Assembly (NCBI GenBank): GCA_015832175.1
Contig: WJXW01000009.1
Coordinates: forward strand, 1,860,001 to 1,924,000
Length of the DNA: 64,000 bases
DNA from: Paraphaeosphaeria minitans
Taxonomy: Eukaryota > Ascomycota > Dothideomycetes > Pleosporales > Didymosphaeriaceae
Reading direction: 5' to 3'
Made by a program: the position numbers and the translations under genes. The notes beneath the pieces were generated by a model. It saw only the letters and a list, made by a program, of their open reading frames with translations. It ran no database searches and had not been told where the DNA came from. Below, one piece after another: positions 45,356 to 54,890 of the stretch (its first letter is position 1; each line of letters opens with the position of its first letter).

Positions 45356-45432
45356 TCAGATTCACCAAGGCTGTAGAGCGGGGTACTTGTGCAGAATTGG
45401 TTTCAGGTCTGCAATTGAACTACCAGGACACC

Positions 45433-46464
45433 ATGAATCCAACCTCTTTCGTTGCTGCGGCTATCCTTCTTGCCGGACTTGTCCGTGGACAAGGCTCCGT
45501 CGAGTACTGGCACCCTCCTACCAAGGGTGACGGTACGTGACTCTAGGGACTTTATGTCTACATGCAAAAGGACAAGTACTCACAAGCTGCAGTACGGGGG
45601 CCTTGTCCTATGCTCAACTCGTTGGCCAACCATGGTTTCCTTCCCCATTCTGGCAAAGGGATCAAGTTGAATGATACCGTCCATGCTCTCGAGGCAGCAC
45701 TGAATATCAATCAAGACATCGCTACATCTTTGTTTGGCTTCGCAGCTACAACCAACCCAGAGCCTAATGCAACAGAGTTCTCCTTGGAGAATCTGGGTCG
45801 ACACAACGTCTTGGAACACGACGCTAGTCTGAGGTGAGTTCTCCTTTCTTTCACTGGGAATGGCACATCCTCTCGCGGTCAAATCACCCCTACCGCTGAG
45901 ACAGTTCCTGTTCACCTATTACATCTACCAATGCTAATTTCCCCACCAGCCGCGCAGATTTTGACGTGACTGGCGACTCCGTCTCCTTCGTAAGTTGCCG
46001 AACGCTACCATCAGAGCCTATACAGTAATTCTTACTTTACTACCTAGAACCGCGCGGCCTACGACGAAACCCGCAAATACTGGACCTCCGACTCCATCAC
46101 CGTCAAACAGGCCGCCGTCGCCCGCCTCGCACGCTACAACACCTCGCAAACCACGAACCCAAAGTACACCATGAGCCCGCTCGGCGACCGCTTCAGCGCT
46201 GGTGAATCCGCCGCGTACCTCTTCATCCTGGGCGACATCTCCACGGCAACGGCGCCTAGGAAGTTCGTCGAGTACCTTTTCTTGAACGAGAGGCTGCCGA
46301 CGGCGGTGGGCTGGAAGAAATCGAGCCATGTGTTTACGCCGACGGATTTGGTGACGGCGATTGACCTTATCTACAACGCAACTGGGGCGTCTGCGGAAGA
46401 TTTGCAGAAGATGAGGGCGAGGAGTAGGAGGGGGGAGGTTCATGGGGGGAGCTTGAGGTACTAG
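45433..46464 (+). CDS. Secreted heme-thiolate peroxidase (chloroperoxidase/UPO family, short type)
   Basis: Exons 45433-45532, 45593-45833, 45950-45989 and 46048-46464 encode about 265 residues, the size of the short unspecific-peroxygenase group. Residues 1-19 (MNPTSFVAAAILLAGLVRG) are a signal peptide. The heme-thiolate motif PCP lies at residues 37-39 in VRGPCPMLNSLANHG, so C38 is the predicted axial ligand. The conserved HGFLPHSGKGI follows. The acid-base region is EHD at residues 108-110 (VLEHDASLSR), with E108 binding the structural metal in relatives. The third exon is only 40 nt. Such enzymes use H2O2 to halogenate or oxygenate organic substrates outside the cell; the substrate here is unknown. 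Confidence 0.9.
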
Positions 46465-47845
46465 TGGGGTGACAGAGTAGTCATAGTCGGCAATGCGATG
46501 TTGACGATGAAGGCTACCATGTTTGATTGTTTGTGGTTGGTGTCATTTGTCATCTTTTTGGAGCGCCTTGCATGTCAGCTCGAGTGGCAGTCTCGTTGGG
46601 TGCAACGACCATTATTTCTGTAACAGCTGGCCCATTTTGCAATGATGCCGCTGTGATGGAGTGGTTTCGTTCTCACGGTACATTTCTGCTGTACTTGAAA
46701 CGATTTTTTACTTGAGGGGATAACCAGCTGGAGGCAGGCTTGTCTGGCGTAGGTAGATACCGGAAGCTGTGCGCTAGCCCGTGTGGGCAGCTAGAGGTAA
46801 CCTCCTCCAATCCGTCTACCTCGTCATTTCACGTTCCATTCCGAAACGCCTCTATTGCTTCATGGTCATTACATTCGACCTGACCGCTCCTCAGAGATTC
46901 AGACACACCAGTCCATTTGGGATTTTGATGGCTATCGCGCTACTTTTCAATGACATGGCAATGCGCCATCCACATCGACGCGGCAAGTCGCATGGGTAGA
47001 CTCCCAAAGGAAGATTGAGCGCACGCACACCGCGCGACGATCCAGTTTTTGTGGTCTTATCGAAACCCATGTGCCCATGTGCTTCTAGCCCAGTGTGGAT
47101 ACCGTACGCCGCTCCTCTCGTTTCTACCCGCTGTCCAAGCTCTTCCCGGTCTATCCCTAGGTACCTAGCAGACGCGTGACAAACACGCGATTGCGGGCCT
47201 CGCCACGTTAAAGTGCAAAGAGCTGGCCTTACAATGCACCTCTACCTATCCAACCTTTATCAGTAAAGTCCAGGAACGAACACTCCACAAGTTACAAACC
47301 ATCCATCGGCACAAATCCAAGGGGCCACATATCGGCGTGGCATCCCATGCCGCATCGCTCTTCAGCAGTGGATTTTTACCGCCCAGAAGCAGAAACCTCA
47401 CTCGATAATCCTACTCGACATTCTGATAGCTGAGATGCTCCGAGTTATGTCCATGTCACCATTCCCCTTCCGTCGACCCTTTTAGTACAAAACCGGCTAG
47501 ACAGACCCATCTCACCCGATGTTTCGAAGCACGACTTCCCCCGAGCCAACTCCGTGTGGTGACCTCCAGGACCTTACACAGTACTTGAGGTGAGCAAAGC
47601 TTGTCCAAGGCCTCGTGCGAAGTTTTGTGGAGATGGGAGTAGTATATAGAGGGTTGGTGCCTCCTGAAATGGTGGCGGGAATAATATTGAGGGTTTGCAA
47701 TCAAACGACCATTGTACTGGAGACAATCCCAGATTCTTTGAAGTTCGATAAGACCTGTCACAGTCTGTGGTAAAGAAGCTCCCTATCTCGGGTCGAGGCC
47801 CTCTACTCTATATTACCAGCTATTCTGTCATTGTCTTGGTACACC
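46465..47845. other. Spacer between peroxidase and MFS transporter
   Basis: 1.4 kb without a recognised gene. It carries the longest palindrome of the TACC type, CTAGGTACCTAG at 47157-47168. A minus-strand 101-codon ORF (47456-47761) has no supporting feature. Confidence 0.5.
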
Positions 47846-49679
47846 ATGGCGGACACCTCAAGAGACTACGCAAGTCACTCCCGCGACTCCGACTCAGCAT
47901 CAGATGTAACCCACGTCGTCGAACAACCAAAGCCCGTCTACCACTCAATAACGGGCTCGAATGAACCGACGTTCGACGGCGCCGACGTCATTAACCTCCC
48001 CATCCGAACCCTCAGCAACGATGCCGACCTTCAAGAATACACCCAGGAGACCATCGACGGCCAAATCCTTCGCGAAGTACGCTCCAACGTAACCGGCCAT
48101 ATTGAGCGCTACGAACTCGTCACGTGGAAAGTAAATGATCCCGAGAATCCCAAGAACTGGTCGAAAGCGTACAAGTGGTGGTGCACGATGTGCGTTGCTT
48201 TGACTTGCTTCGTCGTCGCTTTCAACAGTGCTGTCGTTACAGCCGACCTCGATGGCGTGGCGGAGGAATTCAACGTCAGTGAAGAGGTGGCATTGCTCAC
48301 GATTACAATGTTCGTCATGGGCTTTGGTGTTGGACCTATGGCCTTTGCGCCACTCAGTGAGATCTTAGGTCGGAGAATCATCTACGCGACGACGCTGTTC
48401 CTGGCAGTCATTTTCACGATCCCGGGCGCAGTGGCAAAGAACATCGAGACGCTGCTGGTCACACGTGCGTTTGCAGGTATCTGGTTCTCTGCGCCCATGA
48501 CTTTGGTCGGTGGCACATTGGCGGACATGTGGAGGAACGAGGAGCGTGGTGTCCCCATGGCCGCTTTTTCCGCGGCGCCTTTCATCGGACCGGCAATCGG
48601 ACCCTTAGTCGGTGGCTTCCTTTCCGACGCAAAGGGCTGGAGGTGGCTCTACTGGATTCAGCTGATTCTCTCTGCTGCCGCCTGGGCCCTGATTTCCTTC
48701 ACGGTCCCGGAAACGTACACCCCGACACTGCTTGCCCGCCGGGCGAAGAAGCTCAGAATAATGACGGGAGATGACAAGTTCGTCACTCAAGAGGACATCT
48801 CGAAGGCGCCACTCAGCCAGCGTCTCATGGCTTTCTTGCTCCGACCGTTCCAGCTGCTTTTCCGAGAACCCATCGTGTTCTTCATCTCGGTTTATATGTC
48901 CGTTCTCTATGGATTGTTGTACATTTTCTTCATTGCGTAAGTTTCCCAGATCCGCCCTTGTATAACACGGCGTCTCACCTCGGGCTCCACAATCCACACC
49001 GATTGACGGACTCTCCGAGGTCGTTTTCGCGCGGAGTGCCACTTGCAACACTCGCTAACATTCAGACAGCTACCCAATCGTCTACCAGAATGGCAAGGGC
49101 TACAGCGCGGGCATAACTGGTCTCATGTTCATACCGATCGCCGTGGGCGTGGTGCTCAGCGCCTGCTGTGCACCCCTCGTAAACAAGCACTACCTCAAGA
49201 TGGTCGCAAAGCACAACGGCAAGCCGCCGGCCGAGCTGCGCCTCATCCCGATGATGATCAGCTGCTGGTTCATTCCGGCTGGGCTCTTTATTTATGCTTG
49301 GACTTCCTACAGCGAGCTGAGCTGGGCGGGCCCTGCACTCGGCGGTTTCCCCGTCGGCTTCGGCTTCATCTTCCTCTACAACTCGGCGAATAACTACCTC
49401 GTCGACTCGTACCAGCACCAGGCGGCGTCTGCGCTCGCGGCGAAGACGTTCCTACGTTCTTTCTGGGGTGCTTCCGTGGTTTTGTTTACGAACCAGATGT
49501 ACGACCGGCTCAACTACCAGTGGGCTAGCACGCTGCTTGCTTTCATTGGCTTGGGGTGCTGTGCGATTCCTTTCGTGTTCTACTACAAGGGCGCTGCTAT
49601 TCGGAGGCACTCGCACTACGCGTATAGCGGGGACGAGGAGAATGAGGCTGGCATGAAGGAGGCTAAGGAGGTTCATTAG
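47846..49679 (+). CDS. MFS transporter, DHA1-like (drug or polyamine exporter type)
   Basis: Exons 47846-48936 and 49070-49679 encode about 566 residues with twelve predicted membrane segments. The long acidic cytosolic N-terminus ends in the family-typical [11 protein letters not shown] (residues 101-111). TM1 follows from about 112, and the loop 2-3 signature is [10 protein letters not shown] (168-177). The segment [18 protein letters not shown] matches motif C of proton antiporters. The central loop is basic and followed by [16 protein letters not shown]. The 133-bp intron splits an Ala codon ([17 protein letters not shown]); the acceptor used is the second of two nearby AGs. Related yeast and fungal proteins export polyamines, azoles or other xenobiotics across the plasma membrane. 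The start is the first ATG ([11 protein letters not shown]); the frame extends upstream only by non-ATG codons. Confidence 0.9.
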
Positions 49680-50367
49680 TTGTGAGGGTGGAGTAGCGAC
49701 TTGGGTTCTCTGCTTTATTCTTTGCGTTCCTTTAATTTAGTTTGGCGAAGAGATATCCTGCTTGAGCATTGATGTGGCGTCCACATGGGATAAGCATGGC
49801 AGATTTTGGGATTGGGTGGAGAGGCTACTGTTGCAGTTGCATCTGCGAATGTGTATTAGGTGAACGTGACTGACGATACTGCATCGGAATTATTATTGCG
49901 ATATGTGCATTAAACGGTTAAGCGGTTAAGCGGCGCTTGAAGTTAATTGTCCAATTTGGAGCTTACGTGCTCTCGTGGTGACCTCAGGAAGTCTCTCGTT
50001 AGTGTACGAACTACAAGGTATCCTAGCATGAGGGAATAAAACAGGTAGATACTGCAGACTTCTCACAGATGACTGTGATGTTGCTTTTGTTGGGTCCGCG
50101 TATTTAAGGCTGTCACAGAAAGATTCTGCGCAATTGGCGATGGCTATCTCTTAAAAAAAGGCAAACGTTGATATGGGACAGGGAAAAGCGCGAGGTCATT
50201 GTTAATCACCGGCGGCAGCCATTCATCATCGCTCGCGTCGCCAAGACACGAACCCTTGCGCAGGTCTCACGCCCGCCCCACTCGGTCTTCGCGATCTCTA
50301 AGACGACTACAGCGACTCTCTTCCACCACAGGCATCGAGCGAGGTCGATGGTTCTAACGCTGCGACC
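49680..50367. other. Spacer between MFS transporter and Zn2Cys6 factor
   Basis: 688 bases with the transporter 3' end and the regulator's promoter. GTTAAACGGTTAAGCGGTTAAGCGG-type short direct repeats lie at 49912-49932. No gene. Confidence 0.55.
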
Positions 50368-52794
50368 ATGGACGACGGCGAACCCCAGCAGCAGCCGCAC
50401 GCGTCGGCCGGCTACGGCCACGACCACGACGTGCCAGCGCGCTCCGACATCGACGAGATCCTGAGACGGAAGCGAAAGGCCCGCGAGTACAAGGTGAGCA
50501 GCTTGGAGCAAAGAGACGGACAGTGCGGGCGGGGCTGGTTCTTGAGGGCTTTGTCGAACAGCTGCGTGGCCTCATGCGCTGCGGCAGGCACGCGGTTGAT
50601 GTGCATCTAGTCTGGTAGAGCACTGCGCCGACAAAGCAACTCTTTGACTAATGCGCCCTCGGATATTTGCAGGAGCTCGAATTAACATATCTGCAGGCTT
50701 GCTATCCATGCCGCCAACGAAAGGTCAAATGCGACCAGTCAGTCCCGTGTAAAACATGCGTTGTCCGTGAGCACCCGGAGCTTTGCACATATCATCCTCC
50801 CAGCGAGTCGCATCCGCCCGCAAAACGCCTGAACGTGGGCATTGGCCAGAATGGAAACGACTTTTCCAACGGGATGGTGCACATCCATGGCGGCACTGTC
50901 ACACTTCCGCGCGAGGTGCGAGCGTCTGGCCGAGAAGCCATGAGCTGGAAGCTGACTGCCGCAGGACTGGGAACGCATCTGCACAAAGCTGCAGACGGCC
51001 GAGAAGTCGCTGGCGGATCTGAAAAATTCGGTCGCGAGCGTCTCCGAAGTGTCGCCCAATGCGCCCGCGAACGGATACTCTCCAGCGACGGCGGGCAACA
51101 CCCCGCTGGCCGCCTCTGCGCCCATAGATAGCGAGACGAGCCACGTTAGGACGCAGGGCATTCACACATACAACGACTTTACTGGACAGACGATTCACGT
51201 TGGACCGAGCTCTGTACCGGCGCTTGTGATGGCGCTAGGCAAGGGTGACAGCCAGTTCCCAGGCATACAGGATGTCTTGGGCAAGAAGAGCATGTTGCCC
51301 ATTTTCGGTCTGGACAATGAAACGGCCACATATCCTTTCGTTGACCTTTGGGGTTTGCCTCACGGATCTATTCAAAGAGCGCACGAGCTAGCCAACGCGC
51401 TTCCAAACGACACTGAAAGCCTGAGCTTCTTCCGATCTTATCGAGAGACGGCACATGTCGTATATCCGGCGGTTGCTGACATCGAAGGCGTAGAGTCGGA
51501 TTTGTTACTCTTCTTAATCAACCGAGCAAGCACCCAGGGCACAAACGGCATCACCGACGAGCAGATCTATGGCAAAGACTTCCACTGGATTGGTCTGGTT
51601 TTTGCTATTCTCGCCTCAGGCTGCCAGTGCTCGACCCTGAGCCGGAAAGAGCGCGAGTTGACTTCACAGGTGTACATCTGCTGCAGCTTCGAGTGTCTCC
51701 GCTTCACCAACTTTCTTTCCCATGCTACTTTAGAGAACATACAAACGCTCCTTATTCTTGGGAACGCTATCTCCAATAACATGAACGCCGGCGTCTCTTG
51801 GAGCTTGATGGGCCTTACCGTCCGCTTGTCGCAAACTCTTGGTCTACACCGAATGTGTCCTTCAACCACTCCTCTGCCAGTTCGAATGGCCCGCAGCAAA
51901 GTGTGGTGGGCATTGTTATGGCAGGACTCGTTGCTGTCCGTTTCCTACGACCGTGCGTCCTCAACCACCACCATCGACCACACCATTCCCCTGAGCCCGC
52001 ATACCGCGCCCGGTACAAGAACATATGTTGAGAGCATGTATCGTCTTTGCAAAGTGGGTCTCGACATTGTCCGAGAGCGTCAACGTCCACAAAACTCACA
52101 GGAGGCTCTTATGCGCATCACGGAGCACCGAAACGAGCTTCAAGAGATCATGGTGGATGCTGCGGATTACCTGAAAGACTCCAGGCGATGTCGATCGATG
52201 AGGGACCAGCTGGAACATTGGGCCTTGTACCTGCACATTTCCTACATCACGTCCGAACTTTGTCGGCCTGCGATTAGCCCGAGCACGGCAGGCCTCGATC
52301 TATCGAAGACTCTGCGCAAGGTGTGCATCGACAGCCTCACCAACACTGTTGAGGCTTTTCTCGGCTTGCAAAACATGACGCCATTCGCTACACGCTCGTG
52401 GGCGTCAGTCCATCGATCCATCAGTACAGCCCTTCTCCTCGGTATCATAGGGGAGCACAACCGCAACGAACGAGCACGGTCCCTCCTGACAAACCTCGTC
52501 CAGGTCCTTGGCGACGTAACTGCGAGCGTCGACCCAGCAGAGCTGTCAGCTCCCATGCAACGATCAGTCTCAGCGCTTCAACGGCTGCTGAGCGTTGCAA
52601 GTGCTCCCAGGAAGACAAGCGAGGCCGGGTCTCAGTCGTCTCCTTCGATGGCACAGTTCACGACGGATGAACTTCATGGCGTTCTCAATGGTGATGGCTC
52701 GCTGACGCAGTCTCCTCTGTTGGGGCTGGAACTTGACTCGTCGCCGTATGCTCTAATGGAGTCTATCGTGTGGGGTGCCCAGAGGACGCCTTGA
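50368..52794 (+). CDS. Zn2Cys6 transcription factor with fungal-specific regulatory domain
   Basis: Exons 50368-50493, 50697-50915 and 50965-52794 give about 724 residues. A 42-residue N-terminus (with the basic RRKRKAREYK) leads directly into the zinc cluster ACYPCRQRKVKCDQSVPCKT, whose cysteines C44, C47, C54, C60, C63 and C72 fit C-x2-C-x6-C-x5-C-x2-C-x8-C. Exon 3 begins with a coiled-coil dimer helix (WERICTKLQTAEKSLADLKN). A middle homology/Fungal_trans domain then covers about 220-480 and includes LLFLINRAS, SWSLMGLTVRLSQTLGLHRM and KVWWALLWQDSLLSVSYDR. This binds DNA in the nucleus. Exon 2 has an alternative in-frame acceptor at 50673. Position 690 bp behind the MFS gene suggests, but does not prove, that it controls it. 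Confidence 0.9.
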
Positions 52795-53730
52795 GGTCTC
52801 TCTCCTGGGCCATGATGTGCTCAATTACAAATGATACCAACAATGAGGCTCTGATAGGCAAGGTCGCCGCGTACGTCCTGTCGAGGGAGGCATTGAGCCG
52901 CGAAGTCGACCTCGGTTCGACGTTGAACCGAGTCCAAGGGACGATGGCTAGGACCGGCGAAGAGGATTTCAAACCAGGAGGGAACAATACCGCATTCGAA
53001 GTCATAGCTCCTCGTAAGATTGAGTTGTATGAGGTTTGCGACGGCGCAATTTTGCAGCTTCGCGCAGCAGAGGATGCTTCACTATAGGTGTGAAATAGGT
53101 GGAGAGATCGGGTCACCACCATCCATCTTCGACACCAGCCCGAAGGTGGCTGTAGGTTGTTCATTCTTAAGAACGAGGATGTGGAGAAGAGTGCGGGCTC
53201 ATAGCTCAAGCGTCCATCCAGAGTCTGTAACAAGCGTCTGAGTCGAGTGGAGATGATATCTACCACAGCGAAACGATTCTTCGCACCCAACGATACCTGC
53301 CTTCTTATTGTGCGTGCTATTCTATCTCATTCTCGACCCACTCACTGCCTCAATTGCCCTTCTCTCGTCGCTGTCAATTGCTATTGTGCCGGTCGCTGTC
53401 AATTGCTTTTGTGCCCTTTCGCTGCCAATTCCTATTGTGCCCGCCGCCGCTATTGTACCTCTCATTCACCTCCCCGCACGGCATGCAATATGTAAACCCG
53501 CCCTGCCCCATCACGCTTCCACCAAACCACGTTCGATCCTTTCCCACTCCAAAGTTCTTCATACACGCACTTTTGCTTCGGCGCAATCAATTTCTTTACA
53601 TTTATACGCAGGCGTCGCAAGCTGGACTCGCGATCACACACACACACATACACACACACATACACACACACACACATACACACATACACATACACACACA
53701 CACACATACACACACACATAATACCACAAC
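52795..53730. other. Spacer after the Zn2Cys6 gene, ending in a CA microsatellite
   Basis: No gene recognised. A 175-codon minus-strand ORF (52763-53290) and a 105-codon plus-strand ORF (52770-53087) overlap each other and the factor's 3' end; neither shows domains. Three direct TTGCCCTTCTCTCG-like and GTCAATTGCTATTGTGCC-like words repeat at 53355-53460. Confidence 0.5.
53635..53720. repeat. (CA)n microsatellite in the leader of the next gene
   Basis: About 86 bases of CA repeats interrupted by TACACA units, ending 10 bases before the ATG at 53731. Confidence 0.95.
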
Positions 53731-54600
53731 ATGTGCGATACCGCCATCAAACCGCTCGCCAAAGCCCTCGCCACACCCGCAACCCAACTCTTTCTCTCCA
53801 AGGCAAAACGCACACACGACGCCCTCCGCGCCCGCACCGCCAACCGAAAGGGGCTCACCCGCTGGCGCCCAGACCTCCAGACCTTCTACCGCTCGCGCTT
53901 CGAAGCCGCAACCGCACATCTGGCCCCGGAGCACGCGCTGCACCTCATGACCCTCTGCTTCGCGTACAAGACGCGCGCTGGGGTGCTCGCGTTCCTGGAT
54001 AGCGTCGGGGAGGGCGTGGGGCCCGTTTGGGCGGAGCTGCTGAGGGGGGTGGTGCTGGAGTCCGGGTGGGATGTACTACGCCACGAGGGGGTGGAGGAGG
54101 AGGACGATGACGACGACGACGACAACGACGAAGATGCTACGTCGTCCCCCGGCACGGCGGAGGGCTTCGAAATCCCGACGCTCGGGATCGCGTTCCCGAA
54201 GCAGAGTTTCCTGGCGTGGGCGATGCACGTGCCCGTCGCGCATCTGACGATCGAGGAGGTGCTGAGGTGGCCGGCGGCGTGTGGACTGGGGTTGAGCCGC
54301 GAGGTCAAGGGGGAGGTGTGTGGTCGGTTGGCCGGGGGGTGGTGCGCTGGTGGGGAGGAGCGCGGGGTGCGGGATTTCTTCGCGGCGCTGTGCGTGGGGC
54401 GGAGTGGGTTGGCGTGGTGCGAGAAGCCTAGGGAGGGATATGGGATGCTGGACGTGGGCGCGTGGGTTGAGAGGTGGAGGGGGATTAGGGGAGGGGAGGG
54501 GGAGGGGGAGGGGGTGTTGGGCGCGAAGAGGAAGAGGGAGGATAGTGCGAGGCCGAGGGTGGTGAAGCGGGTGAGGTGGGCTGACGAGGAGGAGGTGTGA
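53731..54600 (+). CDS. Unknown protein, 289 aa, with acidic run and C-terminal basic cluster
   Basis: One exon of 289 codons with strong G/C third positions. The N-terminal half (residues 20-110) is helical: KAKRTHDALRARTANRKG, TRWRPDLQTFYRSRFEAA, HALHLMTLCFAYKTRAG. A run of Asp/Glu (about 124-136) follows, then a second ordered block with IPTLGIAFPKQSFLAWAMHV and LTIEEVLRWPAACGLG, a GEGEGEG stretch and a C-terminal basic segment AKRKREDSARPRVVKRVRW, which could be a nuclear localisation signal. There is no signal peptide. I do not recognise a family. Its stop is 290 bases from the stop of the GH81 gene on the other strand. Confidence 0.65.
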   Translation: MCDTAIKPLAKALATPATQLFLSKAKRTHDALRARTANRKGLTRWRPDLQTFYRSRFEAATAHLAPEHALHLMTLCFAYKTRAGVLAFLDSVGEGVGPVWAELLRGVVLESGWDVLRHEGVEEEDDDDDDDNDEDATSSPGTAEGFEIPTLGIAFPKQSFLAWAMHVPVAHLTIEEVLRWPAACGLGLSREVKGEVCGRLAGGWCAGGEERGVRDFFAALCVGRSGLAWCEKPREGYGMLDVGAWVERWRGIRGGEGEGEGVLGAKRKREDSARPRVVKRVRWADEEEV

Positions 54601-54890
54601 GGGTGAGGGTGAGGATGGATGACATCGTGCGTGTGGCGAGACTCTATAGGTGTTTTAGCACGTTTGTCCGCAGGCTATTGCGAGCTGTCGGTGCTGGACA
54701 CCGTAGCTACAATGGCAGATGTATAATGTATTTGTAATGAAGCGAAGCCAAAGTCTCGATGGAAAGTATATTGACTATAAATACATGTGCGGCGTCCCAC
54801 GTAGCGTTGTAGCAGAGGCGGAGGTGCAACGGTGGAAATGTAGATACATGAAATGAGCGTCCGTATGGCCCGTCGCGTGCTGGTACGTGA

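Larger units (their letters stand above)
41016..45432. other. 4.4-kb repeat-rich spacer
   Basis: Contains the promoter of the RRM gene, tandem duplications and microsatellites at 41777-42465, a stretch that looks coding but broken on the minus strand (42829-43740), and about 1.6 kb without features before the peroxidase promoter. A 199-codon ORF at 41110-41709 (+) lies in the RRM gene's promoter, has no recognisable domain and an unconvincing composition. Confidence 0.5.

Noticed and set aside
52763..53290. 175-codon minus-strand ORF after the Zn2Cys6 gene
   Set aside because: No domain, overlaps the factor's stop and a competing plus-strand ORF; most likely 3' untranslated sequence.
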